The notes beneath the pieces were generated by a model. The model was not told the DNA's origin. It made no database searches and saw only the letters and a program-made list of their open reading frames with translations. Of a stretch of 17,535 nucleotides of DNA, positions 1 through 7,989 are shown one piece after another. Both the position numbers and the translations under genes were made by a program. Source of the stretch: Alphaproteobacteria bacterium. GTDB taxonomy: Bacteria; Pseudomonadota; Alphaproteobacteria; SHVP01. How positions within the stretch are numbered: position 1 is the stretch's first letter; each line of letters begins with the position of its first letter. The stretch lies in contig JAPKDI010000007.1 in assembly GCA_026421105.1 (NCBI GenBank), positions 1-17,535 of the forward strand. The letters are read 5' to 3'.

Positions 1-29
1 ACGCCGGTGAGGTACGGAGAGGAACTGAC

Positions 30-320
30 ATGTCTAGGCGCTGCGAGCTAACCGGCAAAGGTGTGCTAACCGGCAACAATGTCAGCCACGCGAATAACAA
101 GTCGCGTCGGCGCTACCTCCCCAATCTCTTGGACGTGACGCTGCTCAGCGATTCTCTCGGACAATCGTTCCGCCTAAAGATCTGCCGTCAGGCCCAGCGG
201 TCTGTTGATCACGCCGGCGGGTTCGATACGTTCATCCTGAAGGCGAAAAATGAGGTCCTCAGCGATCGTGCTCGGGATATCAAAAAGCGCGTTGCGAAGA
301 CTGCCGCGGCAGCCGCGTAA
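30..320 (+). CDS. rpmB: 50S ribosomal protein bL28
   Basis: This is a structural protein of the large ribosomal subunit. The 96-residue product opens with the bL28 signature [20 protein letters not shown], followed by the basic [11 protein letters not shown] stretch, and ends in a lysine- and alanine-rich tail. That length is usual for alphaproteobacterial bL28. Only two cysteines are present (C5, C52), so this is not the form with paired CxxC zinc motifs. The ATG at 30 has a strong purine-rich ribosome binding site (GGAGAGGAA, 16-24) five bases upstream, which settles the start. Its promoter lies off the left edge. In other alphaproteobacteria bL28 often sits near cobS-cobT and the phytase-like esterase, as here, although on this strand it leads into the VUT transporter and upp. 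Confidence 0.98.
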   Translation: MSRRCELTGKGVLTGNNVSHANNKSRRRYLPNLLDVTLLSDSLGQSFRLKICRQAQRSVDHAGGFDTFILKAKNEVLSDRARDIKKRVAKTAAAAA

Positions 321-386
321 ACACACCAACTACCGGCATGACGCCAGCCTTCAGATGAACCGTTTCATCGAAAAGGCGTCCAAACA

Positions 387-932
387 GTGACCCTGCGTTT
401 CCTCGCTCTGCCCATTTTCGCGATGGTCGTCGTCGTGGTGGCGTCCAACGTCCTTGTCCAATACCCGATCAATGACTTCCTGACTTGGGGCGCGTTTACG
501 TTCCCGGTGGCCTTTCTGGTAACGGACCTAACCAACCGACGGTTTGGTGCGGGACGCGCGCGGCGCGTGGTTTATGTTGGCTTTCTGATTGGCGCGGCTC
601 TCTCAATCGTCTTGGCCGGCCCACGTATCGGTGGGGCGAGCGCCGCCGCATTCCTAACCGGCCAATTACTCGATATTGCGATATTTGACCGGTTGCGCCG
701 AATGGCGTGGTGGCAAGCACCTCTAGCATCGTCGGTTTTCGCTTCCGCCGTTGATACAGCGCTTTTCTTCAGCTTGGCCTTTGCAGGGACTGGGTTGCCC
801 TGGGTTACCCTTGGCATCGGAGATTTTGCCGTGAAATTGGCGATGGCCGCGACGCTCCTAATCCCCTATGGCGCACTGATGCGTTATGTTGGAACCTTGC
901 CTGCTCGGCATCCTGACGGGGCTAGCCCATAA
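387..932 (+). CDS. VUT/YhhQ-family queuosine precursor transporter
   Basis: This is a 181-residue integral membrane protein of the VUT (YhhQ) family, whose E. coli member imports the queuosine precursors preQ0/preQ1 used to modify tRNA. Visible family signatures are TFPVAFLVTDLTNRRFG (about residues 38-54), GQLLDIAIFDRLRR (about 91-104) and WWQAPLASSVFASAVDT (about 108-124). Hydrophobic helices lie near residues 5-24, 60-80, 120-137 and 150-168. It is shorter than E. coli YhhQ, but compact versions occur in alphaproteobacteria. The start used is GTG at 387; the only other early candidate is the methionine at residue 13, which would cut into the first helix. The GTG overlaps the stop of an upstream 11-codon reading frame. 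I see no preQ1 riboswitch fold in the 66 bases upstream. Substrate is inferred from the family. Confidence 0.88.
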   Translation: MTLRFLALPIFAMVVVVVASNVLVQYPINDFLTWGAFTFPVAFLVTDLTNRRFGAGRARRVVYVGFLIGAALSIVLAGPRIGGASAAAFLTGQLLDIAIFDRLRRMAWWQAPLASSVFASAVDTALFFSLAFAGTGLPWVTLGIGDFAVKLAMAATLLIPYGALMRYVGTLPARHPDGASP

Positions 933-944
933 CCTCAAACCATT

Positions 945-1583
945 GTGACGGACCCAATGCTCAACGTTCTTGAACACCCGCTCATTGCCCACAAGCTCAG
1001 CTTGATGCGGGACGTCGCCTGTTCGACGAAGGACTTCCGGGCCCTGCTGAAGGAAATCGGTCTTCTCATGGGGTACGAGCTAACTCGGGACTTGCCGGTC
1101 CGCGAGGAGATGGTCACGACACCTGTCGCCGAGACCATGGGGCGGTTCATCGCGGGTAAGAAAGTCGCGATTGTACCCATCTTGCGCGCCGGCCTCGGCA
1201 TGGCGGACGGCCTCCTAGAGTTGATGCCTTCTGCACGTGTCGGCCACATCGGTGTTTACCGTGATCCCAAGACACTGAAACCGGTCGAGTATTTGGTGAA
1301 GTTGCCGGAAGTGGGAGGGCGCCTCTTCATCGTCGTCGATCCGATGCTGGCGACGGGCAATTCAGCCGCTCATGCACTCGACGTACTGAATGAGCGCGGT
1401 GTGGCCGACGAGAATATCCGCTTCATGGCGCTGGTTGCGGCGCCGGAAGGCGTCAAGCGGATCACGGATTCCCATCCGAAAGTTGCCATCTATGTGGCAG
1501 CGTTGGACGAGATGCTCAACGAACATGCCTACATTGTTCCAGGCCTTGGTGACGCTGGCGATCGCCTCTTTGGAACAAAATAG
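945..1583 (+). CDS. upp: uracil phosphoribosyltransferase
   Basis: This is the pyrimidine salvage enzyme that joins uracil to PRPP to give UMP and pyrophosphate in the cytoplasm. The product has 212 residues, against 208 in E. coli. The N-terminal [13 protein letters not shown] block is typical. The PRPP-binding loop is [12 protein letters not shown] (about residues 130-141), and the uracil-binding C-terminus is [11 protein letters not shown] (202-212). Two starts are possible: GTG at 945, or ATG at 957, which gives exactly 208 residues and aligns equally well with E. coli. Neither has a clear Shine-Dalgarno sequence. It follows the VUT transporter by 12 bases, so the two are probably cotranscribed. 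It ends 9 bases from the convergent esterase gene. Confidence 0.97.
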   Translation: MTDPMLNVLEHPLIAHKLSLMRDVACSTKDFRALLKEIGLLMGYELTRDLPVREEMVTTPVAETMGRFIAGKKVAIVPILRAGLGMADGLLELMPSARVGHIGVYRDPKTLKPVEYLVKLPEVGGRLFIVVDPMLATGNSAAHALDVLNERGVADENIRFMALVAAPEGVKRITDSHPKVAIYVAALDEMLNEHAYIVPGLGDAGDRLFGTK

Positions 1584-1592
1584 GACGTCGAC

Positions 1593-2558
1593 TTACTCGG
1601 GCGCCCACCGAAAGGCCAACAGCAACGTTTGCTGAAAGAAGCTGAAATTATCGTCGGAGACGATCCACACCACTGGTGATCCATCTGCTAATTCTGATAC
1701 GGCGATGCCCTCGAAATTGTCGCTAAGTACCGATCCCGATATTCGCGCAACAATTGGCCCCGTGATGGTCCCTCCGGCAACGACTGAGCCAATGTCGGTT
1801 TTGCGGATTCTGCTCGAAAACCCAGTGAGTGCGGAAAATTTGCGCTCAAGAATGAGTAGGCCCACTCGCGGGTGAAAGGCAGCGTCGGTCGGCTTCCAGT
1901 CCGTTTTTGGGTAGGCCAGAGAATCGCGGCGGGCTCCATCGATAATCCAGCCGAGTAGTTCACCGGCATCAGTTTCGGACTCCTCGGTTAAAGCAAGGAG
2001 GCGACCGTCATCCAGCGAAACCAGGGCTTCAATACCGCCGTTTGCGGGCGACTTCGCTATTCCAGGAATGTTTTGGACGTAAGTTGGGCGCGCGCTATCA
2101 CCTAGGTTTGGATCATAAAGCCCGACGCGATGAAACCGTTCAAAGCTGACCGCGAGTGACGATCCCCATTTCTCGAGGGCTTCAGCATCGTGTTCTCCAC
2201 GGACAATGGCGAGCGGCTCGCCCTTGCTGCTCAAGATGGGAGCGATCCGGCTTTCGCTTAGGTTCTGGAGAGCCCCGTTTTCATCAAATTCAAGTCGTGA
2301 GCGAAACCAGAATCCGCGATCCGAGACGGCCGTGAGTTGATCGCGCTCGACTAACAATCCCGACAGTCCACCAAATCTCTTGTCCCGCGACGTCAGCGAA
2401 AGGCCAGCTAAGAACTTGAGCGGTCCAAGACGCGCGGTCGCCGGGCCATCCGGGTCCAGTTGGATGGCGGTGACTCCGACGGCAATCGGTTCCGCGCGAG
2501 CATGCGAAGCGATACCAACCAGAAAAAGAAAAAGCGCTAGTGTACTGATCCGGCGCAC
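1593..2558 (-). CDS. exported esterase-like protein of the phytase-like family
   Basis: This 321-residue protein belongs to the phytase-like esterase family (Pfam PF13449 by motif), a beta-propeller group whose real substrates are mostly unknown. A signal peptide is clear: basic MRR, hydrophobic core about residues 5-18, and a likely cut after SHARA (22). Family motifs follow in order: GGLSGL (63-68), AVSDRGFWF (77-85), DAEALE (124-129) and SSLAVSFERF, then GIEALV with LLALTE, and FEGIAV near the C-terminus. It is therefore probably periplasmic. The start is GTG at 2558, 8 bases after the stop of the YrdC-like gene. It is the last gene of the run that begins with the J-domain gene. In other alphaproteobacteria a gene of this family commonly sits beside cobT, so the link looks old, but no biochemical connection to cobalamin is known to me. 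Confidence 0.85.
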   Translation of the reverse strand: MRRISTLALFLFLVGIASHARAEPIAVGVTAIQLDPDGPATARLGPLKFLAGLSLTSRDKRFGGLSGLLVERDQLTAVSDRGFWFRSRLEFDENGALQNLSESRIAPILSSKGEPLAIVRGEHDAEALEKWGSSLAVSFERFHRVGLYDPNLGDSARPTYVQNIPGIAKSPANGGIEALVSLDDGRLLALTEESETDAGELLGWIIDGARRDSLAYPKTDWKPTDAAFHPRVGLLILERKFSALTGFSSRIRKTDIGSVVAGGTITGPIVARISGSVLSDNFEGIAVSELADGSPVVWIVSDDNFSFFQQTLLLAFRWAPE

Positions 2559-2566
2559 GTTGTACG

Positions 2567-3250
2567 TCAGTCGCTTGGTTTTGGCGGAAGGGTGACGTCG
2601 AAATGGCGGCGCAGAATTTCGGCAATGTTTTCATAGCAAACGCCATAGCGGTGCACGGTGCAGTTTTCGACATCCAGCAATGTCGAAGACGCGGCGTAGC
2701 TATGATATTTCATCAAACCGTAGTCTATGATTACGTCCGCGATATCAGTAATTTCGCTCTGCATGTCTTCAACGCGAAATCGGGTGCCAGTAAGCGTCAA
2801 ATTTGCGGAGGAGCCAAATAGTAAGTGCTCTTGCTCGTAACTCAGACGCGTGATTTCCGCATGGAACCGACCCGAGTTCATCAACATCAGCAGCGTGTCA
2901 CCTTTGGTGCTGCGTGCGTAGGTGTCGCGATCGAGCGTCTGTAGCAAGGGGTGATCAATATTGCATGGAGCAATCAGGCCGAGCGGGAGGTCGTAGTCAT
3001 TGCAGATGGCCTCATAGATTTCGCGCCCGCGGTTGCTGACCTTGTGGAGTGCCCGATGCATTGCATCGTTGCCGAGCATCGCGTTTAGCTTCGATGGGGC
3101 GCGGTTTTTAGTGTCAAAGATTCGCTTAAGCGCTTGCGGCGATCCGCCGATCAACGAATAACCGACATCCATTGGCAGGATGCCGATGCCGCCGCCTTTC
3201 AAGACGGCGAATGCGCGGGCAGCGTCGTTCTGAATATCGAGTACGCTCAT
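2567..3250 (-). CDS. divergent Sua5/YciO/YrdC-fold protein
   Basis: This 227-residue cytoplasmic protein has the YrdC fold used by TsaC/Sua5, which make threonylcarbamoyl-adenylate for tRNA t6A. Recognisable parts are the N-terminal GGIGILPMDVGYSL strand-loop (20-33, in place of the canonical PTDTVYGL), KNR (48-50, matching the KxR motif), SSAN (147-150), SSTLLD (188-193, matching STVVD) and HRYG (200-203). The threonine of the PTDT motif is replaced by methionine and the glycine of YGL by serine. The segment between KNR and SSAN is also unusual. It may therefore be a paralogue with a changed substrate and not the housekeeping t6A enzyme. There is no C-terminal Sua5 domain. The ATG at 3250 follows cobT by 15 bases and the esterase follows by 8, which argues for one transcript. 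Confidence 0.8.
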   Translation of the reverse strand: MSVLDIQNDAARAFAVLKGGGIGILPMDVGYSLIGGSPQALKRIFDTKNRAPSKLNAMLGNDAMHRALHKVSNRGREIYEAICNDYDLPLGLIAPCNIDHPLLQTLDRDTYARSTKGDTLLMLMNSGRFHAEITRLSYEQEHLLFGSSANLTLTGTRFRVEDMQSEITDIADVIIDYGLMKYHSYAASSTLLDVENCTVHRYGVCYENIAEILRRHFDVTLPPKPSD

Positions 3251-3265
3251 ATGTGATCCGTGTGG

Positions 3266-5107
3266 TTAGTGTCGTGTTCGCGCTAGTCCGGGGTCGTCAT
3301 CGAACAGGTCGGCCAATTGTTCCATCATCGCGCCGCCTAGTTGCTCAGCATCGACGATAGTCACGGCCCGTCGATAGTAACGATTGACGTCGTGGCCGAT
3401 GCCGATGGCGATTAATTCAACAGGCGAACGGGTCTCAATCCAAGTGATGATCTCGCGGAGGTGCTGATCGAGGTAATTGCCCGGATTGACCGAAAGTGTG
3501 GAGTCATCAACTGGCGCGCCGTCTGAGATGACCATCATGATTCGGCGCTGTTCGGGACGGGCCAAAAGGCGTTGATGCGCCCAAGTGAGTGCCTCTCCGT
3601 CGATGTTTTCTTTGAGAAGTCCTTCACGCAGCATCAGGCCTAGCCCGCGACGCGCACGCCGCCATGGCTCGTCGGCAGATTTGTAGATGATGTGCCGCAA
3701 GTCATTGAGCCGACCGGGGTTGAGCGGTTTGTCCTCGGCCAGCCATTTCTCGCGCGCCTGGCCACCTTTCCATGCCACCGTCGTGAACCCGAGGATTTCG
3801 ACCGTGACGCCGCAGCGCTCCAGCGTGCGCGCGAGAATGTCCGCGCACATGGCAGCCACAGTCACTGGCCGTCCGCGCATCGAACCCGAATTATCAATCA
3901 GAAGCGAGACCACCGTGTCGCGGAAATCCGTCTCTCGCTCCATTTTGTAGGACAACGAATACAACGGGTTGGTGATAATCCGCGTGAGGCGCGCCGAGTC
4001 GAGGAGGCCCTCTTCGAGGTCGAAATCCCAGGCACGTTGCTGCTTTGCCATGAGGCGTCGTTGCAGGCGGTTGGCAAGGCGACTCACGGCGCCTTGGAGG
4101 TAGTGCAGTTGCTGGTCGAGGTGACGACGGAGCCTGGCCAGTTCATCGGGGTCGCACAAGTCTTTGGCGTGGACGATTTCGTCGAACGCTGTGGTGTATG
4201 CGCGGTAGGAGGGCTCCTTGTGACGCTGATTCGGATCGTCCTGCCACTGCTCGGGTCGGCCGCCCGGTTCACCGTCACCGGCCATTTCTCGACGTTCTTC
4301 GGCGCTGGTGCCCGCGGCCGACTCAGCTGCGTCATCCATTGATCCATCCGCGGCATCATCGCCGAGCGATTGCATTGTGCCGGCGGACTCGCCCTCGCCG
4401 TCTTCGGATTGTCCTTCCTGGTCCTGATCCGCCTCGTCTGCCTCTTCGGCTTCATCCGGATCGGGTTCAAGAACATCCTCATCGGCTAAATCAAGATGCG
4501 CGATCAGGCGTCGTGCCAGTTGTGAAAATGCGCCTTGGTCCGACACTGTCTCGCAAAGGGCGTCGATGTCTCCGCGCGCCTTACCGTCAAGTGTGTCACG
4601 CCACGTATCAACGATGGTTTGCGCTGCCGCTGGCGGTGGCGCTCCGGTTAGGCGCTCCCGCAATACAAGGCGAACAGCTTCTGACAAAGCGGCTTCTCCT
4701 TGCGCATCGTCATTGCTTGATTCGCCATGGTCATAGTATTGATTGAGCGCTGCACCGAGGTTCTGAGCGATGCCATCGAATTGGATTGCGCCGATCGCCT
4801 CAATACGAGCAAGTTCCGCGGCATCGTAAACGGCTTGGGCAACGGCGCCGTCGGGGCGCCGACGGGCGTGCAGCTGTTTATCGTGATGGCGAAGTCTTAG
4901 CGCAAATGAATCGGCCACCCCGCGCACATTGCTGACTTCACCGCTGTTGAGGTCCCGTGCCGGCTGCGGTAGTCGCACGGCTTCGTCCCTGATCCCTGGC
5001 GATTCGACGCCGAAAGACACGTCGAGCTCTTTGACTGTCGAAATCGCGCGCGTTGCTGCGCCAACGGCCCGCTTGAAGTTCTCGACGGGGCTGCGTGTCT
5101 CGCTCAC
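3266..5107 (-). CDS. cobT: cobaltochelatase subunit CobT
   Basis: CobT is the VWA-domain subunit of the ATP-dependent aerobic cobaltochelatase CobNST, which inserts cobalt into hydrogenobyrinate a,c-diamide in vitamin B12 synthesis. The 613 residues split into an alpha-helical N-terminal region (about 1-205), a very acidic linker (about 207-290, rich in E and D), a conserved region with [17 protein letters not shown] (296-312), and a C-terminal VWA domain from about 395. The metal-binding MIDAS motif is DNSGS (405-409), and SDGAPVDD (528-535) is a second VWA signature. Length and architecture are normal for the family. The start is GTG at 5107, two bases after the cobS stop, which implies translational coupling. 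Long open frames antisense to this gene come from base composition in the acidic linker and VWA region. CobN is not in the window. Confidence 0.96.
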   Translation of the reverse strand: MSETRSPVENFKRAVGAATRAISTVKELDVSFGVESPGIRDEAVRLPQPARDLNSGEVSNVRGVADSFALRLRHHDKQLHARRRPDGAVAQAVYDAAELARIEAIGAIQFDGIAQNLGAALNQYYDHGESSNDDAQGEAALSEAVRLVLRERLTGAPPPAAAQTIVDTWRDTLDGKARGDIDALCETVSDQGAFSQLARRLIAHLDLADEDVLEPDPDEAEEADEADQDQEGQSEDGEGESAGTMQSLGDDAADGSMDDAAESAAGTSAEERREMAGDGEPGGRPEQWQDDPNQRHKEPSYRAYTTAFDEIVHAKDLCDPDELARLRRHLDQQLHYLQGAVSRLANRLQRRLMAKQQRAWDFDLEEGLLDSARLTRIITNPLYSLSYKMERETDFRDTVVSLLIDNSGSMRGRPVTVAAMCADILARTLERCGVTVEILGFTTVAWKGGQAREKWLAEDKPLNPGRLNDLRHIIYKSADEPWRRARRGLGLMLREGLLKENIDGEALTWAHQRLLARPEQRRIMMVISDGAPVDDSTLSVNPGNYLDQHLREIITWIETRSPVELIAIGIGHDVNRYYRRAVTIVDAEQLGGAMMEQLADLFDDDPGLARTRH

Positions 5108-5109
5108 TT

Positions 5110-6147
5110 CTAGTGCGGTTTTATGAGTGCTGCGCTGTCCGGCAGGTCTTCGCCGAACGAGCGCTGGTAGTATTCAGCGATCAGCGGGCGCTCCATTTCG
5201 TCACATTTGTTGGCAAACGTGACGCGGAACGCGAATCCAACATCGCCAAAAATTTGTGCGTTCTCGGCCCAGGTAATGACGGTGCGAGGCGACATGACTG
5301 TCGAAATATCGCCGCTTTGGAACCCCGTGCGCGACAGCTCGGCAACACGAACCATTTGGCCGATCGTCTTACGCCCGTCGTCGGTGTCGTATTCAGGTGC
5401 CTTGGCGAGAACGATCGCCACTTCCTGCTCGAACGGAAGATAGTTCAGCGTGGCAACCAAGTTCCAGCGGTCCATTTGACCCTGGTTGATCTGCTGTGTG
5501 CCGTGATACAGGCCGGTGGTGTCACCGAGGCCAATTGTATTAGCGGTCGAGAAAAGGCGAAATGCAGGGTGTGGTCGAATGACGCGGTTTTGGTCCAGCA
5601 GTGTCATTTTGCCTTCGGACTCAAGGATTCGTTGGATTACGAACATCACATCGGGTCGACCCGCGTCATACTCGTCGAAAACCAGAGCGGTCGCCGTTTG
5701 AAGCGCCCAGGGCAGGATACCTTCGCGGAATTCGGTGATCTGCTTGCCATCACGAATCACGATGGCGTCTTTTCCAATTAGATCTATTCGGCTTATGTGG
5801 CTATCCAGGTTTACGCGGATACACGGCCAATTGAGTCGGGCCGCGACCTGTTCGATGTGAGTTGATTTGCCGGTACCGTGCAGGCCCTGAATCATGACCT
5901 TCCGGTTGAACTTGAACCCGGCCAAAATCGCAATCGTCGTGTCGTGGTCAAACCGATAGGCCTCATCGATATCAGGAACATATTCGTTGGGCCTTGAGAA
6001 TGCCGGTACGAGCATGTCGGTATCGATGCCAAAAACTTGCCGCGCGGAGACATCAATGTCGGGAATGTGATCGGGGTCTTTGGCTGCGGCCAAACTGTTT
6101 TCGTGACTCTGCAACGTCGTCGTCCTGATTCCTTGTGAACTAGGCAT
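5110..6147 (-). CDS. cobS: cobaltochelatase subunit CobS (AAA+ ATPase)
   Basis: CobS is the AAA+ motor that forms rings with CobT and drives cobalt insertion by CobN. The 345-residue product carries [12 protein letters not shown] (33-44), a conserved N-terminal CobS block, Walker [10 protein letters not shown] (88-96) and Walker B ALVFDEYD (154-161). A sensor-type region, [20 protein letters not shown], follows. The ATG at 6147 lies inside the end of the J-domain gene (8-base overlap) and gives about 14 more N-terminal residues than I would expect for CobS. No later methionine occurs before residue 45, which is already inside the conserved part. A non-ATG start within the first 20 codons cannot be excluded. 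Function is confident from motifs and from adjacency to cobT. Confidence 0.97.
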   Translation of the reverse strand: MPSSQGIRTTTLQSHENSLAAAKDPDHIPDIDVSARQVFGIDTDMLVPAFSRPNEYVPDIDEAYRFDHDTTIAILAGFKFNRKVMIQGLHGTGKSTHIEQVAARLNWPCIRVNLDSHISRIDLIGKDAIVIRDGKQITEFREGILPWALQTATALVFDEYDAGRPDVMFVIQRILESEGKMTLLDQNRVIRPHPAFRLFSTANTIGLGDTTGLYHGTQQINQGQMDRWNLVATLNYLPFEQEVAIVLAKAPEYDTDDGRKTIGQMVRVAELSRTGFQSGDISTVMSPRTVITWAENAQIFGDVGFAFRVTFANKCDEMERPLIAEYYQRSFGEDLPDSAALIKPH

Positions 6148-6715
6148 GGCCTGCCGAAAGCAAATACGAGTAGGCCTCGTTTATTCTCTTGAGTCGTTCC
6201 TCGGCTTCTTTGTTGCCCCCATTGAGATCGGGGTGAAACCGTTTTGCCAGTTCCTTATAGCGGATTTTCGCTTCCTGGGGAGTGGCCTCAGTGGGTAGAC
6301 CGAGGCGGCGTAGCGCCTTCGTTACCGGGCCCGGAACGCGTTTCTTTGGTCGACGGATGGCAAGGCTCTCCATGCCCAAAGGGTCGTCGCGGAACAATCC
6401 AAATTGATCGTCGATCCCGTCAAATATGGCTTGCTTAGTAGGGGTCCGCCGGCTCTTACCGGTGACGCTCCACGTCGGACGGTGCCAGGTGTTGGTGTTG
6501 TGGCGGTACGCTTCGACCTCGGCATCCGACATGCCCTCAAAGTAGTTCCAGGACTTGTTGTATTCCCGGACATGCTTGATGCAGAACCAATGATACTGGC
6601 CGGCCTGGCCACCGCGCATAGGCGCGCGATGCGTGCCTTCATCCGAGCATTCCTCGTGGTCGCAGGCACGTTTGGACGAAGTTTCGCGGATGGATTCACG
6701 AGGATCAAAAGTCAT
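6140..6715 (-). CDS. J-domain protein with N-terminal Cys/His motif
   Basis: This 191-residue protein ends in a J-domain (about residues 133-189) with the HPD tripeptide at 161-163 in [10 protein letters not shown], the site that stimulates Hsp70 (DnaK) ATPase. Unlike DnaJ, the J-domain is C-terminal and there is no Gly/Phe or CxxCxGxG region. The N-terminal part holds C18, C23, C45 and H48 (ACDHEEC and WFCIKH), which look like a small zinc site, followed by [14 protein letters not shown]. Proteins of this type regularly stand next to cobS in alphaproteobacteria. The gene overlaps cobS by 8 bases. A role in assembling or remodelling the CobST complex is a reasonable guess but unproven. The start ATG at 6715 has no obvious Shine-Dalgarno sequence, and the best promoter match would give a nearly leaderless message. 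Confidence 0.9.
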   Translation of the reverse strand: MTFDPRESIRETSSKRACDHEECSDEGTHRAPMRGGQAGQYHWFCIKHVREYNKSWNYFEGMSDAEVEAYRHNTNTWHRPTWSVTGKSRRTPTKQAIFDGIDDQFGLFRDDPLGMESLAIRRPKKRVPGPVTKALRRLGLPTEATPQEAKIRYKELAKRFHPDLNGGNKEAEERLKRINEAYSYLLSAGHA

Positions 6716-6721
6716 CAGTTA

Positions 6722-6750
6722 AGTATGATGTGTCGAACAGCCTCGAGCAA
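6722..6750 (-). promoter_or_regulatory. candidate sigma70-type promoter for the J-domain/cobST run
   Basis: Read on the minus strand, TTGCTC (6745-6750) and CATACT (6722-6727) are separated by exactly 17 bases. The matches to consensus are 3/6 and 4/6. Initiation about seven bases downstream would fall at or next to the ATG at 6715, which suggests a leaderless or very short-leader transcript. This is a weak match by eye. Confidence 0.35.
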
Positions 6751-6762
6751 ACCAAACTCGAG
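6742..6762. repeat. paired CTCGAG palindromes in the divergent bolA/J-domain gap
   Basis: Two copies of the self-complementary hexamer CTCGAG (6742-6747 and 6757-6762) stand 15 bases apart, centre to centre, with a 9-base A/C-rich loop. The whole can also be read as an inverted repeat with a 6-base stem. The left copy overlaps the candidate -35 element of the minus-strand promoter. It could be an operator for a dimeric regulator or a coincidence. There is no T-run, so it is not a terminator. Confidence 0.4.
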
Positions 6763-6791
6763 CCTCTTTGTGGCAAGGAACAGGGTTAATC

Positions 6792-7061
6792 ATGGGCATT
6801 GGCATCGCAGACAGAATTCGCAACAACCTGGCCGTTCTTCAACCCGTAGCATTGGAGCTGGTTGACCAATCCGAGGCTCACCGAGGTCACGCTGGATGGC
6901 GCGACGGCGGCGAGACGCACTTCGACCTTACCGTCGTCTCGGCTGCCTTTGCCGGGAAGTCCCGCGTCCAGCGCCAGCGCCTGGTCCTAGGCGCGTTGAA
7001 GGAGGAATTCGAGGCCGGACTTCATGCTCTGTCGATCCAGGCGCGCGCGCCAGGCGAGTAG
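6792..7061 (+). CDS. BolA-family protein
   Basis: This small cytoplasmic protein has 89 residues, the usual length for the family. BolA proteins partner with monothiol glutaredoxins to bind [2Fe-2S] clusters and act in iron-sulfur trafficking or transcription control. Matching features are the N-terminal ADRIRNNL helix, the LELVDQSEAHRGH segment with the histidine typical of the family, THFDLTVVSAAFAGKSRVQRQRLV (the core beta-strand plus the helix-turn-helix-like region), and LHALSIQARAP near the end. I chose ATG 6792 over the upstream in-frame ATG 6768 because the upstream eight residues do not resemble the family. An AAGGA ribosome binding site (6775-6779) lies 12 bases before it. The gene is divergent from the J-domain/cobST run and convergent with the AEC permease, 18 bases away. 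Confidence 0.92.
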   Translation: MGIGIADRIRNNLAVLQPVALELVDQSEAHRGHAGWRDGGETHFDLTVVSAAFAGKSRVQRQRLVLGALKEEFEAGLHALSIQARAPGE

Positions 7062-7079
7062 CCCGCCTTTTGGTGTTCG

Positions 7080-7958
7080 CTACAAGACCAGGATCAATAG
7101 AAGCGGCATCGTCGCAAACGAAATTACTGTCGAGATGATAATGGCCGCGGCAACGTCTTGCGGTTCGCGATCGTACCGCAGGGCAAAGACGTAATTAAAA
7201 ATTGCGACCGGCATCGTAGATTGCAATATCAGGACGCTGCGGACGATCCCGTCGAGCCCGAACAATTCGGCAACCACGATGCTCGCGGCGAGGCCGCCTA
7301 GGAGGCGCGCGATCGCGAATCCGACACTGCGGCGGAGTCGCTTGAGGCGCATGCGGGCTAAGGATACCCCGAGAGTGAGCAGCATGAGGGGCACGACGAG
7401 AGAGGCCAGCAGTTCTACTGTGTTGGTTGCCCAATCCGGCAAAGCGGTCCGGGTGAACATAAACGGCAGAGAGAATAAAACGCCCCACAGAACCGGCGTG
7501 CGAATCAGCTGCTTGGCGTGAACACCGCCGGCATGGATCGAAATGCCGACCGTGAATTGCGCTACCGAATGAACCGAGAACGCGGCCACGGCGAGGGCGA
7601 GTCCTTCGTCGCCAAATGCAAAGAACGCCAGAGGGATGCCCATGTTGCCGAGGTTCCCGAACATGACGGTTGGCAGGTAGGACGGTAACGACAGCCTCAA
7701 GGCGGATCGGATGATGACCGCTCCAGCGACGCCGAGCACAACCAAGACCGCGAGATAGGAGCCCGCTATGGCACCAAGGGTCTCTAGAGATACGTCCAGT
7801 CGCGTCAGGGATGAAAAAACTAAACACGGCGTCGCGATGGTCAGAACAATGCCGGTCACGAAATCGGTGTCAAAGACTCGACCAGACCGCTCCCAAGCAA
7901 AGCCGATCGCTGCGGTCAAAAAGACGGGTACGACGATGGCGAAGAGGCCGGCTGTCAT
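7080..7958 (-). CDS. AEC-family permease (auxin efflux carrier-like)
   Basis: This is a 292-residue inner-membrane transporter of the AEC family (Mem_trans), whose bacterial members move small organic acids such as malonate or malate, usually with unknown specificity. The protein is hydrophobic almost throughout. It starts with FAIVVPVFLTAAIGFAWER, the normal AEC N-terminus, and contains GNLGNMGIPLAFFAFGDEG in the middle, the family's conserved asparagine/glycine/proline helix break, then VPLMLLTLGVSLA and a C-terminal ILQSTMPVAIFNYVFA segment. I place the start at ATG 7958; the open frame continues 55 codons upstream, but that stretch is hydrophilic and lies over the end of the CNNM gene. 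It follows the CNNM gene by 31 bases. Its substrate cannot be told from sequence. Confidence 0.9.
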   Translation of the reverse strand: MTAGLFAIVVPVFLTAAIGFAWERSGRVFDTDFVTGIVLTIATPCLVFSSLTRLDVSLETLGAIAGSYLAVLVVLGVAGAVIIRSALRLSLPSYLPTVMFGNLGNMGIPLAFFAFGDEGLALAVAAFSVHSVAQFTVGISIHAGGVHAKQLIRTPVLWGVLFSLPFMFTRTALPDWATNTVELLASLVVPLMLLTLGVSLARMRLKRLRRSVGFAIARLLGGLAASIVVAELFGLDGIVRSVLILQSTMPVAIFNYVFALRYDREPQDVAAAIIISTVISFATMPLLLILVL

Positions 7959-7989
7959 TCCGGCGTCCGACTTAAATGAGTTTTCAACG

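Noticed and set aside
321..386. preQ1 riboswitch before the VUT transporter
   Set aside because: I could not find the expected short pseudoknot pattern with an A-rich tail in these 66 bases.
3692..4746. Long plus-strand open frames (216 and 182 codons) antisense to cobT
   Set aside because: They lie wholly within cobT, use arginine/proline-rich low-likelihood composition and resemble no family; they follow from codon bias in the acidic-linker region.
5095..5781. Plus-strand 228-codon open frame antisense to cobS
   Set aside because: It is a complete overlap with a confident AAA+ gene and has no recognisable motif or translation signal.
7058..7083. GTAGC/GCTAC inverted repeat at the bolA/AEC junction as a bidirectional terminator
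   Set aside because: The stem is only 5 bases, arises from the two facing TAG stops, and lacks a T-run.
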